Below are positions 48,835 through 57,295 of a DNA stretch of 64,000 nt, one piece after another. The position numbers and the translations under genes were made by a program. Within the stretch, counting starts at the first letter, position 1; every line of letters starts with the position of its first letter. The notes beneath the pieces are model-generated. The model was not told the origin of the DNA, ran no database searches, and saw nothing but the letters and a program-made list of their open reading frames with translations. This DNA comes from Thiorhodovibrio litoralis (GTDB taxonomy: Bacteria > Pseudomonadota > Gammaproteobacteria > Chromatiales > Chromatiaceae): assembly GCF_033954455.1 (NCBI RefSeq), contig NZ_CP121473.1:4760501-4824500 (forward strand), in the 5' to 3' direction.

Positions 48835-49195
48835 GCCAGGGTAGGGCGATGTGACAGGGATGTCGGTTCCAGGTCACGCGGCCTTGGAGCTGAATGATAG
48901 AAAAACAAGCTGAAAGTGTTGAGTCGTCTATACTATGGTGACGTGCATGTGAACACCAAAGCATTAGACGCTGCTTTAGACCTTAGCGAGCCGCACCTCC
49001 TGCTCAAAGGTTGCCGCAGGCCACCCGGCGCCGTGCACCGGAGCAAGAACGACGCCAGAACGGTGAGTTGCCGGTCTAGTTCCCGTGACTGGTTATAGAT
49101 TTGTCTCCTGGATGCTGTTTTGGGCACTTCGGTGCGCGAAAACCATTTGATCGACGTGGCGGCGGAGCGGCGTGTTATGCCCTAAAAGGATGTGT
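48835..49195. other. Gap with a possible integron core site, no gene seen
   Basis: 360 bp without a recognisable gene. At 49174-49180 a GTTATGC sequence, the same 3' core seen in the attC site at 57704-57782, directly precedes the first AT-rich cassette gene. The matching 5' half of an attC is not evident. Confidence 0.4.
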
Positions 49196-50032
49196 GTGAT
49201 CTCTGAAATTGAAAGTGCGTTGACCGAGGGCTTTGAGCGTGATCTGTTTGCTGCGTCTCAGAGAAATCTTGATGATAAATCCAATCCTTTGCGGTTGAAT
49301 AATTATTCATACGCAATGCGTGAACTTACGAGACATATTCTTCATCGATTGGCGCCTGATGAAAATGTACTTAAATGTAATTGGTATAAAAATGAAACTG
49401 ATAAGGACAATGGAATAACAAGAAAACAAAGAGCATATTATGCTGCTCAGGGTGGGCTAGATAGCGCATATGTGCAACACACTCTTGGCTTGGAAGTAGA
49501 TGATATACACAAGGATCTTGTGGAAGCGATAAACAAATTGAGTCAGGTCACACATATCGAACCCAAGGTGTTCGGTTTGCCTGACGCCGATATTGATGCG
49601 TTGGTTCATGAGACTACAGAAGCGGTCCATGGGTTTATCGTAACTATCAATGATTGCAGAAGGCTGATTATTGATAGTTTATGGGAGCAAATTGACTCGG
49701 CTGTTATTGATGAAACTCTCAGAGAAACTATTCTATCTTTAGATGAACTTGCCACTCATCACTTCATTGATGAAGTCTATACCGACAAAGTTGAAATATA
49801 TCAAATTGATCATGAACTCATCATGTTTCGTGCGGAAGGTTCGATTGGGTGTGAACTACAGTGGGGTTCTAACTCGGATTTGAGGCGAGGCGATGGCGCT
49901 ATTCTTCCGCAGTCTTTCCCTTTTGAATGTGAATTGGTTAGCCCCGTTTTTAGTCCTGAATCTGTTGAATCAGTCAAGGGTACGCTAGGAGTCGATACTA
50001 GTTCTTGGTATGAAGGTCGATATGAAGAATAG
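49196..50032 (+). CDS. Cassette-borne protein of unknown function
   Basis: 278 residues encoded by notably AT-rich DNA, unlike the flanking chromosome. GTG 49196 is preferred because AAGGA lies 5 nt upstream; ATG 49190 overlaps that site. Conserved-looking segments are YAMRELTRHILHRLAPDENV, CNWYKNE, GITRKQRAYYAAQGG and INKLSQVTHIEPKVFGL. They remind me of a family annotated as predicted pPIWI-associating nucleases, but I cannot confirm this and no catalytic motif is certain. An attC-like site begins one base after the stop, so this is a gene cassette; anti-phage defence is only a guess. Confidence 0.65.
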   Translation: MISEIESALTEGFERDLFAASQRNLDDKSNPLRLNNYSYAMRELTRHILHRLAPDENVLKCNWYKNETDKDNGITRKQRAYYAAQGGLDSAYVQHTLGLEVDDIHKDLVEAINKLSQVTHIEPKVFGLPDADIDALVHETTEAVHGFIVTINDCRRLIIDSLWEQIDSAVIDETLRETILSLDELATHHFIDEVYTDKVEIYQIDHELIMFRAEGSIGCELQWGSNSDLRRGDGAILPQSFPFECELVSPVFSPESVESVKGTLGVDTSSWYEGRYEE

Positions 50033-50099
50033 GCATAACAAGGCAATTTCACACGGACGCTTCGCTGTCGCTCAGCGCCGGTGAATTGCGTCGTTAGGC
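50033..50099 (+). mobile_element. Integron attC site 1
   Basis: 67 bp running from GCATAAC (50033-50039) to the core GTTAGGC (50093-50099). The inner arms GCAATTTCACACGG and CCGGTGAATTGC pair with two unpaired bases on the left side, the extrahelical bases expected in a folded attC. Confidence 0.8.
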
Positions 50100-50114
50100 T
50101 TTTCAGGAGCATGT

Positions 50115-51119
50115 ATGAGTAACGATCAGGAAATCGTTGATCCCCAAAACGATGGCGATGTCGTCGTCGAATCCAAGGACGGCGATCAGCAGCGAATTTC
50201 GTTTCAGGTGATGCAGTCGATCTATAACGAGATCACCGGCAAAACTGAAGAAATCGCGAAGATGTACACTCGGCCATTCCATATCACAATAGCCGATCTT
50301 GAACAGCTGAACGCAAAAATTCTTCAGCTTTACGAGCAGTACAGTATCGCTTCGGCAAATTGCAACGTTCACGTTTATTACGCAGAAGATACGAGGGAGC
50401 GCTTCAGTTCATTCGAACGATTTCGAGCATACGATCAATCTCGCCTTGAGCCTATGCAGAGTCTCTCTCTTGAGTACAATTTTTTGGTGGTTCTTCCGAA
50501 GCTCAAGAAGCCGCAGTCTTACAAGGTTGAAATCAACCTTGAATCAAGGGTTAGTACCTATTCCGATAGAAAGAATCAATTACCCATGGCTCTTTGGAGG
50601 CTAATCGGTCACCGTACTGCCACCGTGTCTGTCGAGTATATTGATTACGTGGTAGCCAGGACTTTTCTCGACGTAACTGATCGCTGGATAAAAGGAGTTC
50701 CAGCTCAAGAAACCCCCAAGGCACTCAAGGTCGCATTGAAGCATGCGGATAAAGCGCAGCATGTTCTCAAGTACCTCTTTTTTGCCCTCTCGGTTTATCT
50801 GCTGCTGAGCATCAGTAGCCACTATCTCCTTACCAGCTCTGCGCCGTATAACGCGACGGCGCGTTTCTTGGTGCTTGGTTTCGCTGTCGTTTTTTTCAGT
50901 TATCGAATCGGCCTATGGTTCGGCAGAATGATTGAAAATGCTGCCAGCAGCTATATGGAGCTTTCGTACTTGAAGCTCAATCGTGGAGACGAGAAGCTAA
51001 TCACGAAGGCTCAGCGAAACAACGTGAAGAGCTTTTTCAAAGCGGTAGTTGGTGGAGTATTGGCAGTCTCATATGGCGTGATCGCTACGTTCGTCGCCAA
51101 CTATCTGTCAGCAACCTAA
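50115..51119 (+). CDS. Cassette-borne predicted membrane protein, unknown function
   Basis: 334 residues. AGGAG sits 5 nt before the ATG. The N-terminal ~210 residues are soluble and mixed alpha/beta; three hydrophobic segments follow at about 220-239, 248-269 and 307-330. No named domain is recognised. The stop codon lies inside the next attC site, as is typical for integron cassettes. A membrane-acting effector (defence or stress) is possible but unsupported. Confidence 0.7.
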   Translation: MSNDQEIVDPQNDGDVVVESKDGDQQRISFQVMQSIYNEITGKTEEIAKMYTRPFHITIADLEQLNAKILQLYEQYSIASANCNVHVYYAEDTRERFSSFERFRAYDQSRLEPMQSLSLEYNFLVVLPKLKKPQSYKVEINLESRVSTYSDRKNQLPMALWRLIGHRTATVSVEYIDYVVARTFLDVTDRWIKGVPAQETPKALKVALKHADKAQHVLKYLFFALSVYLLLSISSHYLLTSSAPYNATARFLVLGFAVVFFSYRIGLWFGRMIENAASSYMELSYLKLNRGDEKLITKAQRNNVKSFFKAVVGGVLAVSYGVIATFVANYLSAT

Positions 51120-51233
51120 CAAGTTGATAAACGCGGACGCCATACTCTCCACGCCTTTTTGTGCATTCCGCTGCGCTCCATTGTTGCACAAGAAAGCGCT
51201 CCGAGTATGTCATCTGTTATCATGGCGTTGGGT
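51114..51233 (+). mobile_element. Integron attC site 2
   Basis: 120 bp from ACCTAAC (51114-51120) to GTTGGGT (51227-51233), both fitting RYYYAAC/GTTRRRY. Inner segments TGATAA and ATACTC on the left match TTATCA and GAGTAT on the right. Confidence 0.7.
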
Positions 51234-51300
51234 CAATAGAGTCCGGCATAAAATATGCATCACTAACTTGTATCCGCCAGAAGAGACACATGAATCAAAG

Positions 51301-51346
51301 GAACCAGGGTGGAATTATTTTAAAAGAACCAGGGTGGAATTATTTT
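51301..51346. repeat. Tandem 25-bp duplication
   Basis: gaaccagggtggaattatttt occurs at 51301-51321 and again at 51326-51346. A related 18-nt sequence (CCAGGGTCGATTTAATTC) occurs at 53680 and 57105. Confidence 0.8.
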
Positions 51347-51454
51347 CCAGGCAAGTCATTAACGCAGAATCAATGGCCTAACGATGGCCTCCAGTCCGAC
51401 CACTCACTACGCTCGCGCCAGCTGATGCTGGCGTTTGGCCACAAAAATACTATC

Positions 51455-51655
51455 ATGAGAACATTTGAAGAAATTAAGATAGAAATCGAAGCCCTTCCGC
51501 ATCCTGAATATATGAAACTGATGCACTGGTTATCTGAGCATGATTGGGAAATGTGGGATGAGGAAATTGAAAAAGATTCTGCTGCCGGAAAATTAGATTT
51601 TCTAATAAATGAAGCATTGGAAGAAAAAGCGAAAGGAATGCTTAGTCAAATTTAA
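51455..51655 (+). CDS. Antitoxin of a type II toxin-antitoxin pair
   Basis: 66-residue acidic protein (MRTFEEIKIEIEALPHPEYM). It is followed with a TAATG overlap by a RelE/ParE-like toxin gene, the standard antitoxin-first arrangement. DNA-binding type is not obvious. It probably neutralises the neighbouring toxin. It lies after attC 2 in low-GC DNA; toxin-antitoxin pairs are common stabilisers of cassette arrays. Confidence 0.65.
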   Translation: MRTFEEIKIEIEALPHPEYMKLMHWLSEHDWEMWDEEIEKDSAAGKLDFLINEALEEKAKGMLSQI

Positions 51656-51867
51656 TGCACAAAACCACCACGCGATTTTGGGCTTGCTTATATGCCTTGC
51701 CAGAACAAGTGCAGAAACTCGCGCGAAAGAATTATGAATTACTGAAAGAGAACCCACGCCATCCATCTTTGCGTTTCAAGAAAGTCGGCAAGTTGTGGTC
51801 GGCGCGAGTTGGCAGTAATCACCGTGCGCTTGCGATGGAAGATGATGACGGGTATGTGTGGGAATAA
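51655..51867 (+). pseudogene. RelE/ParE-type toxin gene, 3' end lost
   Basis: 70 residues: a basic N-terminus, then LKENPRHPSLRFKKVGKLWSARVGSNHRALAMEDDDGYVWE. Full-length relatives continue after YVW with a strand and helix of roughly 10-20 residues (WIG.H.EYD type). Here the frame stops right after VWE, where the IS110-associated sequence begins. The toxin is therefore probably truncated and may be inactive. Confidence 0.6.
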
Positions 51868-51933
51868 AAGAAACTATGTAGGCCATCCAAGTCTAAGCCT
51901 CGACATTAACCCCGAGCCACGAGGAGACCGAAC

Positions 51934-53061
51934 ATGACCACTGCCGCTGTCCAAACGCCGAAGACCACCCTCTATCTGGCCCTTGAGCTGAGCAACAAAA
52001 CCTGGAAGCTGGGCTTCAGCAACGGCGAGAAGATCCGCATCAAGACCATCGAAGCGCGCGATCTTCCCGCCTTGCACGAGCAGATCGAGATCGCCAAGGG
52101 GAAGCTTGGACTCAGCGCGGATTGTGTCATTGAAAGCGTTTACGAAGCCGGCCGGGATGGATTCTGGATTCATCGTACATTGGAATCCTGGGGGATTCAC
52201 AGCCGCGTGGTCGACTCGGCCAGCATTCAGGTCAACCGCAAGAAGCGGCGCGTGAAGACCGACCGGGTCGACGTCGAAGCGCTGCTGGTGCAGCTCATGC
52301 GGTATCTTGGCGGAGAGAAAAAAGCCCTCGCGGTGGTGAACGTCCCCAGTGCCGGGGCCGAGGATCGGATGCGGCTGAACCGCGAGCGCGAGCGACTGAT
52401 CCGCGAACGTGGCGCCCACAGCTCCCGAATCAAATCGCTCTTCATCGCCCAGGGTCTCGTCATCGAGCGTCTCAACGACACCGTCATCGATACTCTCGAT
52501 CACTTGTGCACCGCCACCGGCGAGCCCCTTGGCGCCGACCTCAAAGAAGAGATCCGCCGCGAATACCAGCGCTATTGCTTGGCTGATGAGCAAATCCGCG
52601 CCATCGAGCAAGAACAAAAGCGCCGCGTCGAGCAAGCCACCGACGTCTCCCACCAGCAAGTCGCACGCATGCTCGAGCTCAAAGGCATCGGCTGGGTTTC
52701 GAGCTGGATCTTGGTCATGGAATTCTTCAGCTGGCGCGGCTTTCGCAATCGCCAGCAGCTGGCCGCCTGTGCCGGGCTCACCCCCACGCCCTATGCGAGC
52801 GGTGATGATCAGCGCGACCAAGGCATCAGCAAGGCCGGCAACCGGCGCATCCGCGCGCTCATGGTTGAACTGTCCTGGCTGTGGTTGCGCTATCAGCCTG
52901 ACAGCGCCCTGAGCCGCTGGTACCGCGAGCGCTTTGCCACCGGCGGCAAACGCATGCGTCGCATCGGCATCGTCGCCCTGGCGCGCAAGCTGCTCATCGC
53001 CTTGTGGCGCTATCTCGAACAGGGCGAGATCCCAGACGGCGCGGTGCTCAAAGCCGGCTAA
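51934..53061 (+). mobile_element. IS110-family transposase (DEDD type)
   Basis: 375 residues. The N-terminal RuvC-like DEDD part starts TTLYLALELSNKTWKLGF and includes KTDRVDVEALL; the C-terminal part has the helix-hairpin LKGIGWVSSWIL and the serine-containing GLTPTPYASGDDQRDQGISKAGNRRIR. IS110 elements lack terminal inverted repeats, so the ends cannot be fixed. The left end probably lies near 51865, where the toxin frame breaks. The gene appears intact. Confidence 0.9.
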
Positions 53062-53679
53062 GGCCCGCCGCCCGCGGAAGACATCCAGTTACCCCCAACG
53101 GCCAAGCACAGCGCCAACGCCCGAGGAGAGAGCAACGCGACGGATCACGGTCAAGGTTGTCGAAAGCGCCCGACTGGAACCTGGGCTGACCCCTGGTCAT
53201 GCCGTTTTAAAAGAAGGGGCGCTTTCCTTTTTAATCGGTTTCAGCGGCGAACATCGCATGCAATTTCAGGTGACCGGGCTTCCCGGCACGGATAGAAGGT
53301 GGAGCGGATTCGCACAGAATCCGTCGGCTTTCAAACCGAGACAACCCATGGCTGTCACAACGCTCGCCATGCCCATGACACCGAGCAAAACGCGCTGACT
53401 AAACGGCCGCCATCGCCAAGGAGATCCAATGCATCTGTGACGATTCAAGGTGAGTGATCACGCGATTTGCAAGCCTCTGAACAGCGCCCGACGGCCTTGC
53501 CATGCGCGAGCGTTTCGATGAACCACGCCCGCCCCTTCGGGGAGAGAGAAGCGCGGCGGATCGGCCGATTTGCGCGCTCATGCAATGCGGGAACGACTGT
53601 AACGTTCTGATTTGCTAGACGGTACTGAATCGGACAAGGCTTTCAAAAGGGCTTGACAGAGCACGCCTCATAGAAGGTA
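53062..53679. other. IS110 right flank, no gene seen
   Basis: About 620 bp with no convincing coding sequence. It should contain the right end of the IS110 element (where its noncoding guide RNA could lie) and unassigned DNA. I could not find the missing 3' part of the toxin gene here. Confidence 0.4.
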
Positions 53680-53694
53680 CCAGGGTCGATTTAA

Positions 53695-54002
53695 TTCATC
53701 GCCTGGCGCGTGCTGTATCTGACCATGCTCGGGCGTGAATGCCCCGAGATGTCCTGCGATGCCGTTTTTGGCGATGAGGAGTGGCGCGCCGTTTATCTGG
53801 TTACTCAGCGCAAGCCGCCACCCGAGCAGCTGCCATCGCTCGATACCATGGTGCGTATGGTCGCCAGCCTGGGTGGCTTCCTCAACCGGAAAAGAGAGAT
53901 GGCTTCCCGGGGCCGAAAACGCTCTGGATCGGTCTACAAAGGGTTCCGGATTTTGTGCTCGCCATGGAGGCCCAGCGCAGTGTCGGGGCGACTTATGGGT
54001 AG
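53695..54002 (+). pseudogene. IS4/Tn5-like transposase remnant
   Basis: Only the C-terminal dimerisation part of an IS4-family transposase remains: IAWRVLYLTMLGRECPEMSC, LDTMVRMVASLGGFLNRK, then a frame change near 53893 and DGFPGPKTLWIGLQRVPDFVLA up to the stop at 54002. The catalytic region is absent. The remnant begins directly after the sequence CCAGGGTCGATTTAATTC. Confidence 0.85.
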
Positions 54003-54035
54003 TGCTATGGGTCTAGAAAGCCACGATTGCGCACG

Positions 54036-54926
54036 TCAGTCCTCGGCCATTCGTCGCCCGAGCTGCCGCTGCAACGACTCATGTCCGGCCGTCCGGCTCG
54101 ACAGATCTAGGCGCTGATGTTTTGCCTCGGTGCAGTCGGGGTCAATCATGATCGGCTGCGTATGCGCTTGTCCAAAGCCGGCCTCCAGCGGCACCCACCA
54201 ACACTGGCCCGCGATGAGTTCCATGGAGCCGGCGCTGTCTCGCGAGAGTATCTCAGGCCTCGAATCGTTCTTTTCGTGCTCGGCAAAGCGTGCTTGAACC
54301 GCGGCCTCGCGCCTCGTTGGTTCCCGCGGTAGAGCGGTCTCGCTATGGAAAGAAACATGGCCGCCCTGGCGCATTCTGGCTTCCTTGGCAGCCAGTTCCC
54401 TGAGAACGGCGCGAGTGTCGCGAAGAATCTGATCGAGCCTGGGCGTCGCTGGGTCCGCATCGACCGGCGTTTCGGACTCCCGCGGTGCCGGTTGGGCTGG
54501 CCTCGCAAGCTCGACGGGCTTCACAGCATCGCCGCTAGCTAGCACGCTGGATACGACGTCACTCATTGGCGCGCGAGCCGGCGCACGCGCCGCCAAGGCT
54601 GAAGCACGCGCGGGCACAGGGTCCTTGGCAACTCGGGCGGCGGCAACGACCGACGGGACCGGCTCCGGCAAGATGTATTGCAAGATCTGCAGTTCCCTCT
54701 GCGTTGGCAGCGGGGCAGGGACCTCGGCGCCGTGCCAGTCTCTGAGTAGCGAGAACAACACGACATGCAAGACAACTGACAAACCGATAGCAACGACCCA
54801 GCGCCAAGAGTCGCCCCGCGTGGCTTCGAGCGGCCTCGGCTGCAGAGTTCGTAAGAGTGGCCAGTCGCGCTCGCAGCAACGCCAAACCTTGCACGCAGAA
54901 GAATGCGCCTTGGCGCGATCAGACAC
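54036..54926 (-). CDS. Hypothetical single-pass membrane protein, TonB-like architecture
   Basis: 296 residues. A single hydrophobic segment (about 43-62, WVVAIGLSVVLHVVLFSLL) is followed by a proline/alanine-rich stretch and a charged C-terminal part ending LQRQLGRRMAED. The layout resembles TonB or other periplasm-spanning anchors, but no TonB C-terminal domain is visible. Composition looks coding; function unknown. Confidence 0.5.
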   Translation of the reverse strand: MSDRAKAHSSACKVWRCCERDWPLLRTLQPRPLEATRGDSWRWVVAIGLSVVLHVVLFSLLRDWHGAEVPAPLPTQRELQILQYILPEPVPSVVAAARVAKDPVPARASALAARAPARAPMSDVVSSVLASGDAVKPVELARPAQPAPRESETPVDADPATPRLDQILRDTRAVLRELAAKEARMRQGGHVSFHSETALPREPTRREAAVQARFAEHEKNDSRPEILSRDSAGSMELIAGQCWWVPLEAGFGQAHTQPIMIDPDCTEAKHQRLDLSSRTAGHESLQRQLGRRMAED

Positions 54927-55089
54927 TTTGGTCTGTGACCCTCGCAGACTGCATTGGCATCAAGCCCCCCGACCGAGCGCCTGTCATGCCTCTACGTCCA
55001 AACAGTAAGTGACATCACTGTCCCAGCAATGCGCAACCTGTTGGTCAAACCGCTCCTTACGCGCGCCGCGTCGGATCGCATATCGGGGA

Positions 55090-55677
55090 CTAGCATGGGT
55101 GCAGCCGCTCCCGCAGGGCGTCGCTGATGTCGGCGTCGATCAGCTCAAAGGCATCCACCTGGCGAGTCAGTGGCACGTAGCTCTGGGTAGACGGGGTGTT
55201 CAACCAAGTACTAAACGGCAGCGTCGTTGGCGCCTGGCCGAGGGTACAGCCACCGACGAGCTCAATGTTGAGGCTGCCGGTCCCCTCGACCCCCTGCTGG
55301 CGGGCCGCGCGAATAGCGTTCTGGGCGGCCGCGAAGCGGGCCGCATCCTCTGGTAATAGGGTTGCGAGGTACAGGATTTCCTGCGGCCCATTCGCTGTGA
55401 TGATGCCGGTCTCATCGGCCGTGAGCTGCAACGGCACCGCCTCCTTGATGAGCACTGGCGATCCAGCTGCGTTTCCCTGGAACGCGATGCGCAACACCAC
55501 ATCGCCGGACGCGAGACGCACCGAGTTCGGCACGCCGACCGCCATGTCGATCTGATCCGGCGGAGTTCCCAGCGGATCGAGCCGGCTGGCAGCGATGAGG
55601 CCGGATGGCGAGAGCGAGGTGCAGGCGCAGAGACCAATCAGGCTTGCGCACAGCAAGAGGTTCGGGATTCGGTGCAT
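55090..55677 (-). CDS. Predicted lipoprotein of unknown function
   Basis: 195 residues with a short lipoprotein signal (MHRIPNLLLCASLIGLCACTS). The mature part is hydrophilic, predicted mixed alpha/beta, with a C-terminal cysteine. It is divergent from the DUF2975 gene across 75 AT-rich bases that contain a palindrome, so the two may share control. Confidence 0.6.
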   Translation of the reverse strand: MHRIPNLLLCASLIGLCACTSLSPSGLIAASRLDPLGTPPDQIDMAVGVPNSVRLASGDVVLRIAFQGNAAGSPVLIKEAVPLQLTADETGIITANGPQEILYLATLLPEDAARFAAAQNAIRAARQQGVEGTGSLNIELVGGCTLGQAPTTLPFSTWLNTPSTQSYVPLTRQVDAFELIDADISDALRERLHPC

Positions 55678-55710
55678 CTTGGCAGGACCTCATGTGTTAT
55701 GTTTAGAATA

Positions 55711-55732
55711 TATTGTTTAATATAAAACAATA
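55711..55732. promoter_or_regulatory. Inverted repeat in divergent promoter region
   Basis: TATTGTTT-aatata-AAACAATA: perfect 8-bp arms in an AT-rich 75-bp gap between divergent genes. A plausible operator for the small HTH regulator encoded at 56294. Confidence 0.45.
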
Positions 55733-55752
55733 ATTCTGAAAGAGGAAGCTTC

Positions 55753-56292
55753 ATGACCATCGATCTTCAGGCGGTGCTTCGCCCAGCGCAGAGGTTCGCC
55801 ATGCTGTTCAACGTTGCCCTGTACGCCAGCGCGGGGGTTGCGCTCTTCCTCGTTGCCGCGCTCATGCTTGCACCCGTCGCGACGGGCCAGACCTTGGCCG
55901 GCTTCGTCGGCTATCCCAACGCGGCGATGTCGCGCGGCCAAAGCTTCATCCTCTCGACATTAGTGCTGTTACAGATAGGCCTCTGGGCCGGTTCTTTTTT
56001 GGCCGGCCGGCGTCTGTGCTGGCATCTCTGCGCGGGCTCAGTGCGAGAGGCAGGCCAGGCCTCTGAGCGCCTCGCCTGTTGGCTCTGGGGGCTTCTGCTG
56101 TGGTCTCTGGCAGGACAGGCAGCCGCATCCGCAGTGGCCACCTGGCATCTGGCGCAAGGCGAACGGACCGTTGCTGTGGCCTTTGATGGTGAGCAGGTCT
56201 CGATGGCCTTAGCCGCGCTAATGGCGGTGTTTCTCGCGCGAGCCTTCTCGGTTGGGGCTGAGCTTTGGCGCGATCATCAGGCGATCGTCTGA
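55753..56292 (+). CDS. DUF2975-family membrane protein
   Basis: 179 residues with four predicted hydrophobic segments (about 18-44, 64-85, 105-130, 148-168) and the C-terminal RDHQAIV wording of DUF2975. Members usually pair with a small YozG-type XRE regulator, as here, where the HTH gene starts one base after the stop. The role of the pair is not established. Confidence 0.75.
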   Translation: MTIDLQAVLRPAQRFAMLFNVALYASAGVALFLVAALMLAPVATGQTLAGFVGYPNAAMSRGQSFILSTLVLLQIGLWAGSFLAGRRLCWHLCAGSVREAGQASERLACWLWGLLLWSLAGQAAASAVATWHLAQGERTVAVAFDGEQVSMALAALMAVFLARAFSVGAELWRDHQAIV

Positions 56293-56293
56293 C

Positions 56294-56518
56294 ATGCCGA
56301 TCATCGTTCGGCTCGATGTGATGTTGGCAAAGCGAAAGATGACTTCGCGGGAACTGGCGACCCGCATCGGGCTCTCTGAGCCGAATCTTTCCCTCCTCAA
56401 ATCCGGGAAGGTGCGTGGCGTCCGTTTCAATACACTCGAGGCAATCTGCGAGGAATTGAACTGCCAGCCTGGCGACCTGCTGGAATTTCAGCGCGTTAAG
56501 GAGATGGACCTGGATTGA
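56294..56518 (+). CDS. Small XRE/YozG-type transcriptional regulator
   Basis: 74 residues made almost entirely of a Cro/C1-type helix-turn-helix: MPIIVRLDVMLAKRKMTSRE, LATRIGLSEPNLSLLKSGKV, FNTLEAICEELNCQPGDLLE. The start at 56294 follows the DUF2975 stop by one base. Probably regulates its own operon. Confidence 0.85.
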   Translation: MPIIVRLDVMLAKRKMTSRELATRIGLSEPNLSLLKSGKVRGVRFNTLEAICEELNCQPGDLLEFQRVKEMDLD

Positions 56519-56589
56519 TGACGGTGAGCTGAGGCCCGCACAGGCCGCAAGGGGGCGGCTTGTAATGGCGGCTTGTCCGAGCACCACGA

Positions 56590-57104
56590 CATCAATCCAG
56601 TCGCAATCAAACGATAGAGTAGAGAGCAGGTTGCCAACACTTTGGTCGCGGCTTATCCGTTGGCCGCCCCTTTCGTCTGGCGGTGCCTAAATAGCCGAGG
56701 CATGGCGTTGACAACCAGCCCTCCCTCATCAAACCGTGCATGCGATTTTCCCGCACACGCTGGCGTTGGTGGCCTCTCTCCACCCCCGCTACGGATCTCC
56801 AACACTGGACAGATAAGTCTTCAAGAACATGCCGCCCCTGCTACCCCGAGAGACGATGACCACCACTTCCGTTCTTCGAGTGGCCACCCAACGGCCTTCC
56901 CCATCTGGCCACAGGGTCGGCGTCTCCAACCTTTGTTCACGAGGCTACATCTAGGTTCACTTGCGTTACGGCCTGCTCTCTTGCTGTGTGGAAACTTACG
57001 ACCCCTTGTTACCAAGACGCCGCTTCCTCATGCTACCGAGGCGTACGGACAACTCCCCGGACGGGACCATAACCCGCTAGACTTACTGTTGTTACTGCGA
57101 ACGG
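56590..57104 (-). mobile_element. Group II intron-like RNA remnant (no intron-encoded protein)
   Basis: Read on the minus strand this holds text typical of bacterial group II introns: GTGAACCTAGATGTAGCC, GAACAAAGGTTGGAGACG and the hairpin GTGTGCGGGAAAATCGCATG followed by CACGGTTTGATGAGGGAGGG. No reverse transcriptase reading frame is present. It abuts an attC-like site at 57152, the kind of target used by group IIC-attC introns. Assignment rests on recalled motifs. Nothing else is seen between 56519 and 57150. Confidence 0.5.
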
Positions 57105-57151
57105 CCAGGGTCGATTTAATTCTCAGGAATTGAATCAAAACCGACGAAACC

Positions 57152-57259
57152 GCCTAACGAACGGTTCAGATCGTCGCTCGCTTCGCTCAGACGATCTAAC
57201 CTTATTCGCTAGGCCAGGGCCGTTCTCGGGAGGCGGTTCAGCTGTGCATGGCGTTATGT
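57152..57259 (+). mobile_element. Degenerate or fused integron attC site 3
   Basis: From GCCTAAC (57152-57158), a near-perfect hairpin GGTTCAGATCGTC/GACGATCTAACC with one extra C leads to GCTAGGC (57208-57214), a GTTAGGC core with one change. A further right-half sequence ends in GTTATGT (57253-57259), just before the GFA gene. It reads like two attC sites joined. Confidence 0.6.
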
Positions 57260-57295
57260 ATAGAAAATGAATTAATTTCAATCAATATAGTGATA

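Noticed and set aside
53062-53679. Remaining 3' end of the toxin gene after the IS110 element
   Set aside because: Searched by eye for the expected WIG.H.EYD-type ending in all frames and did not find it.
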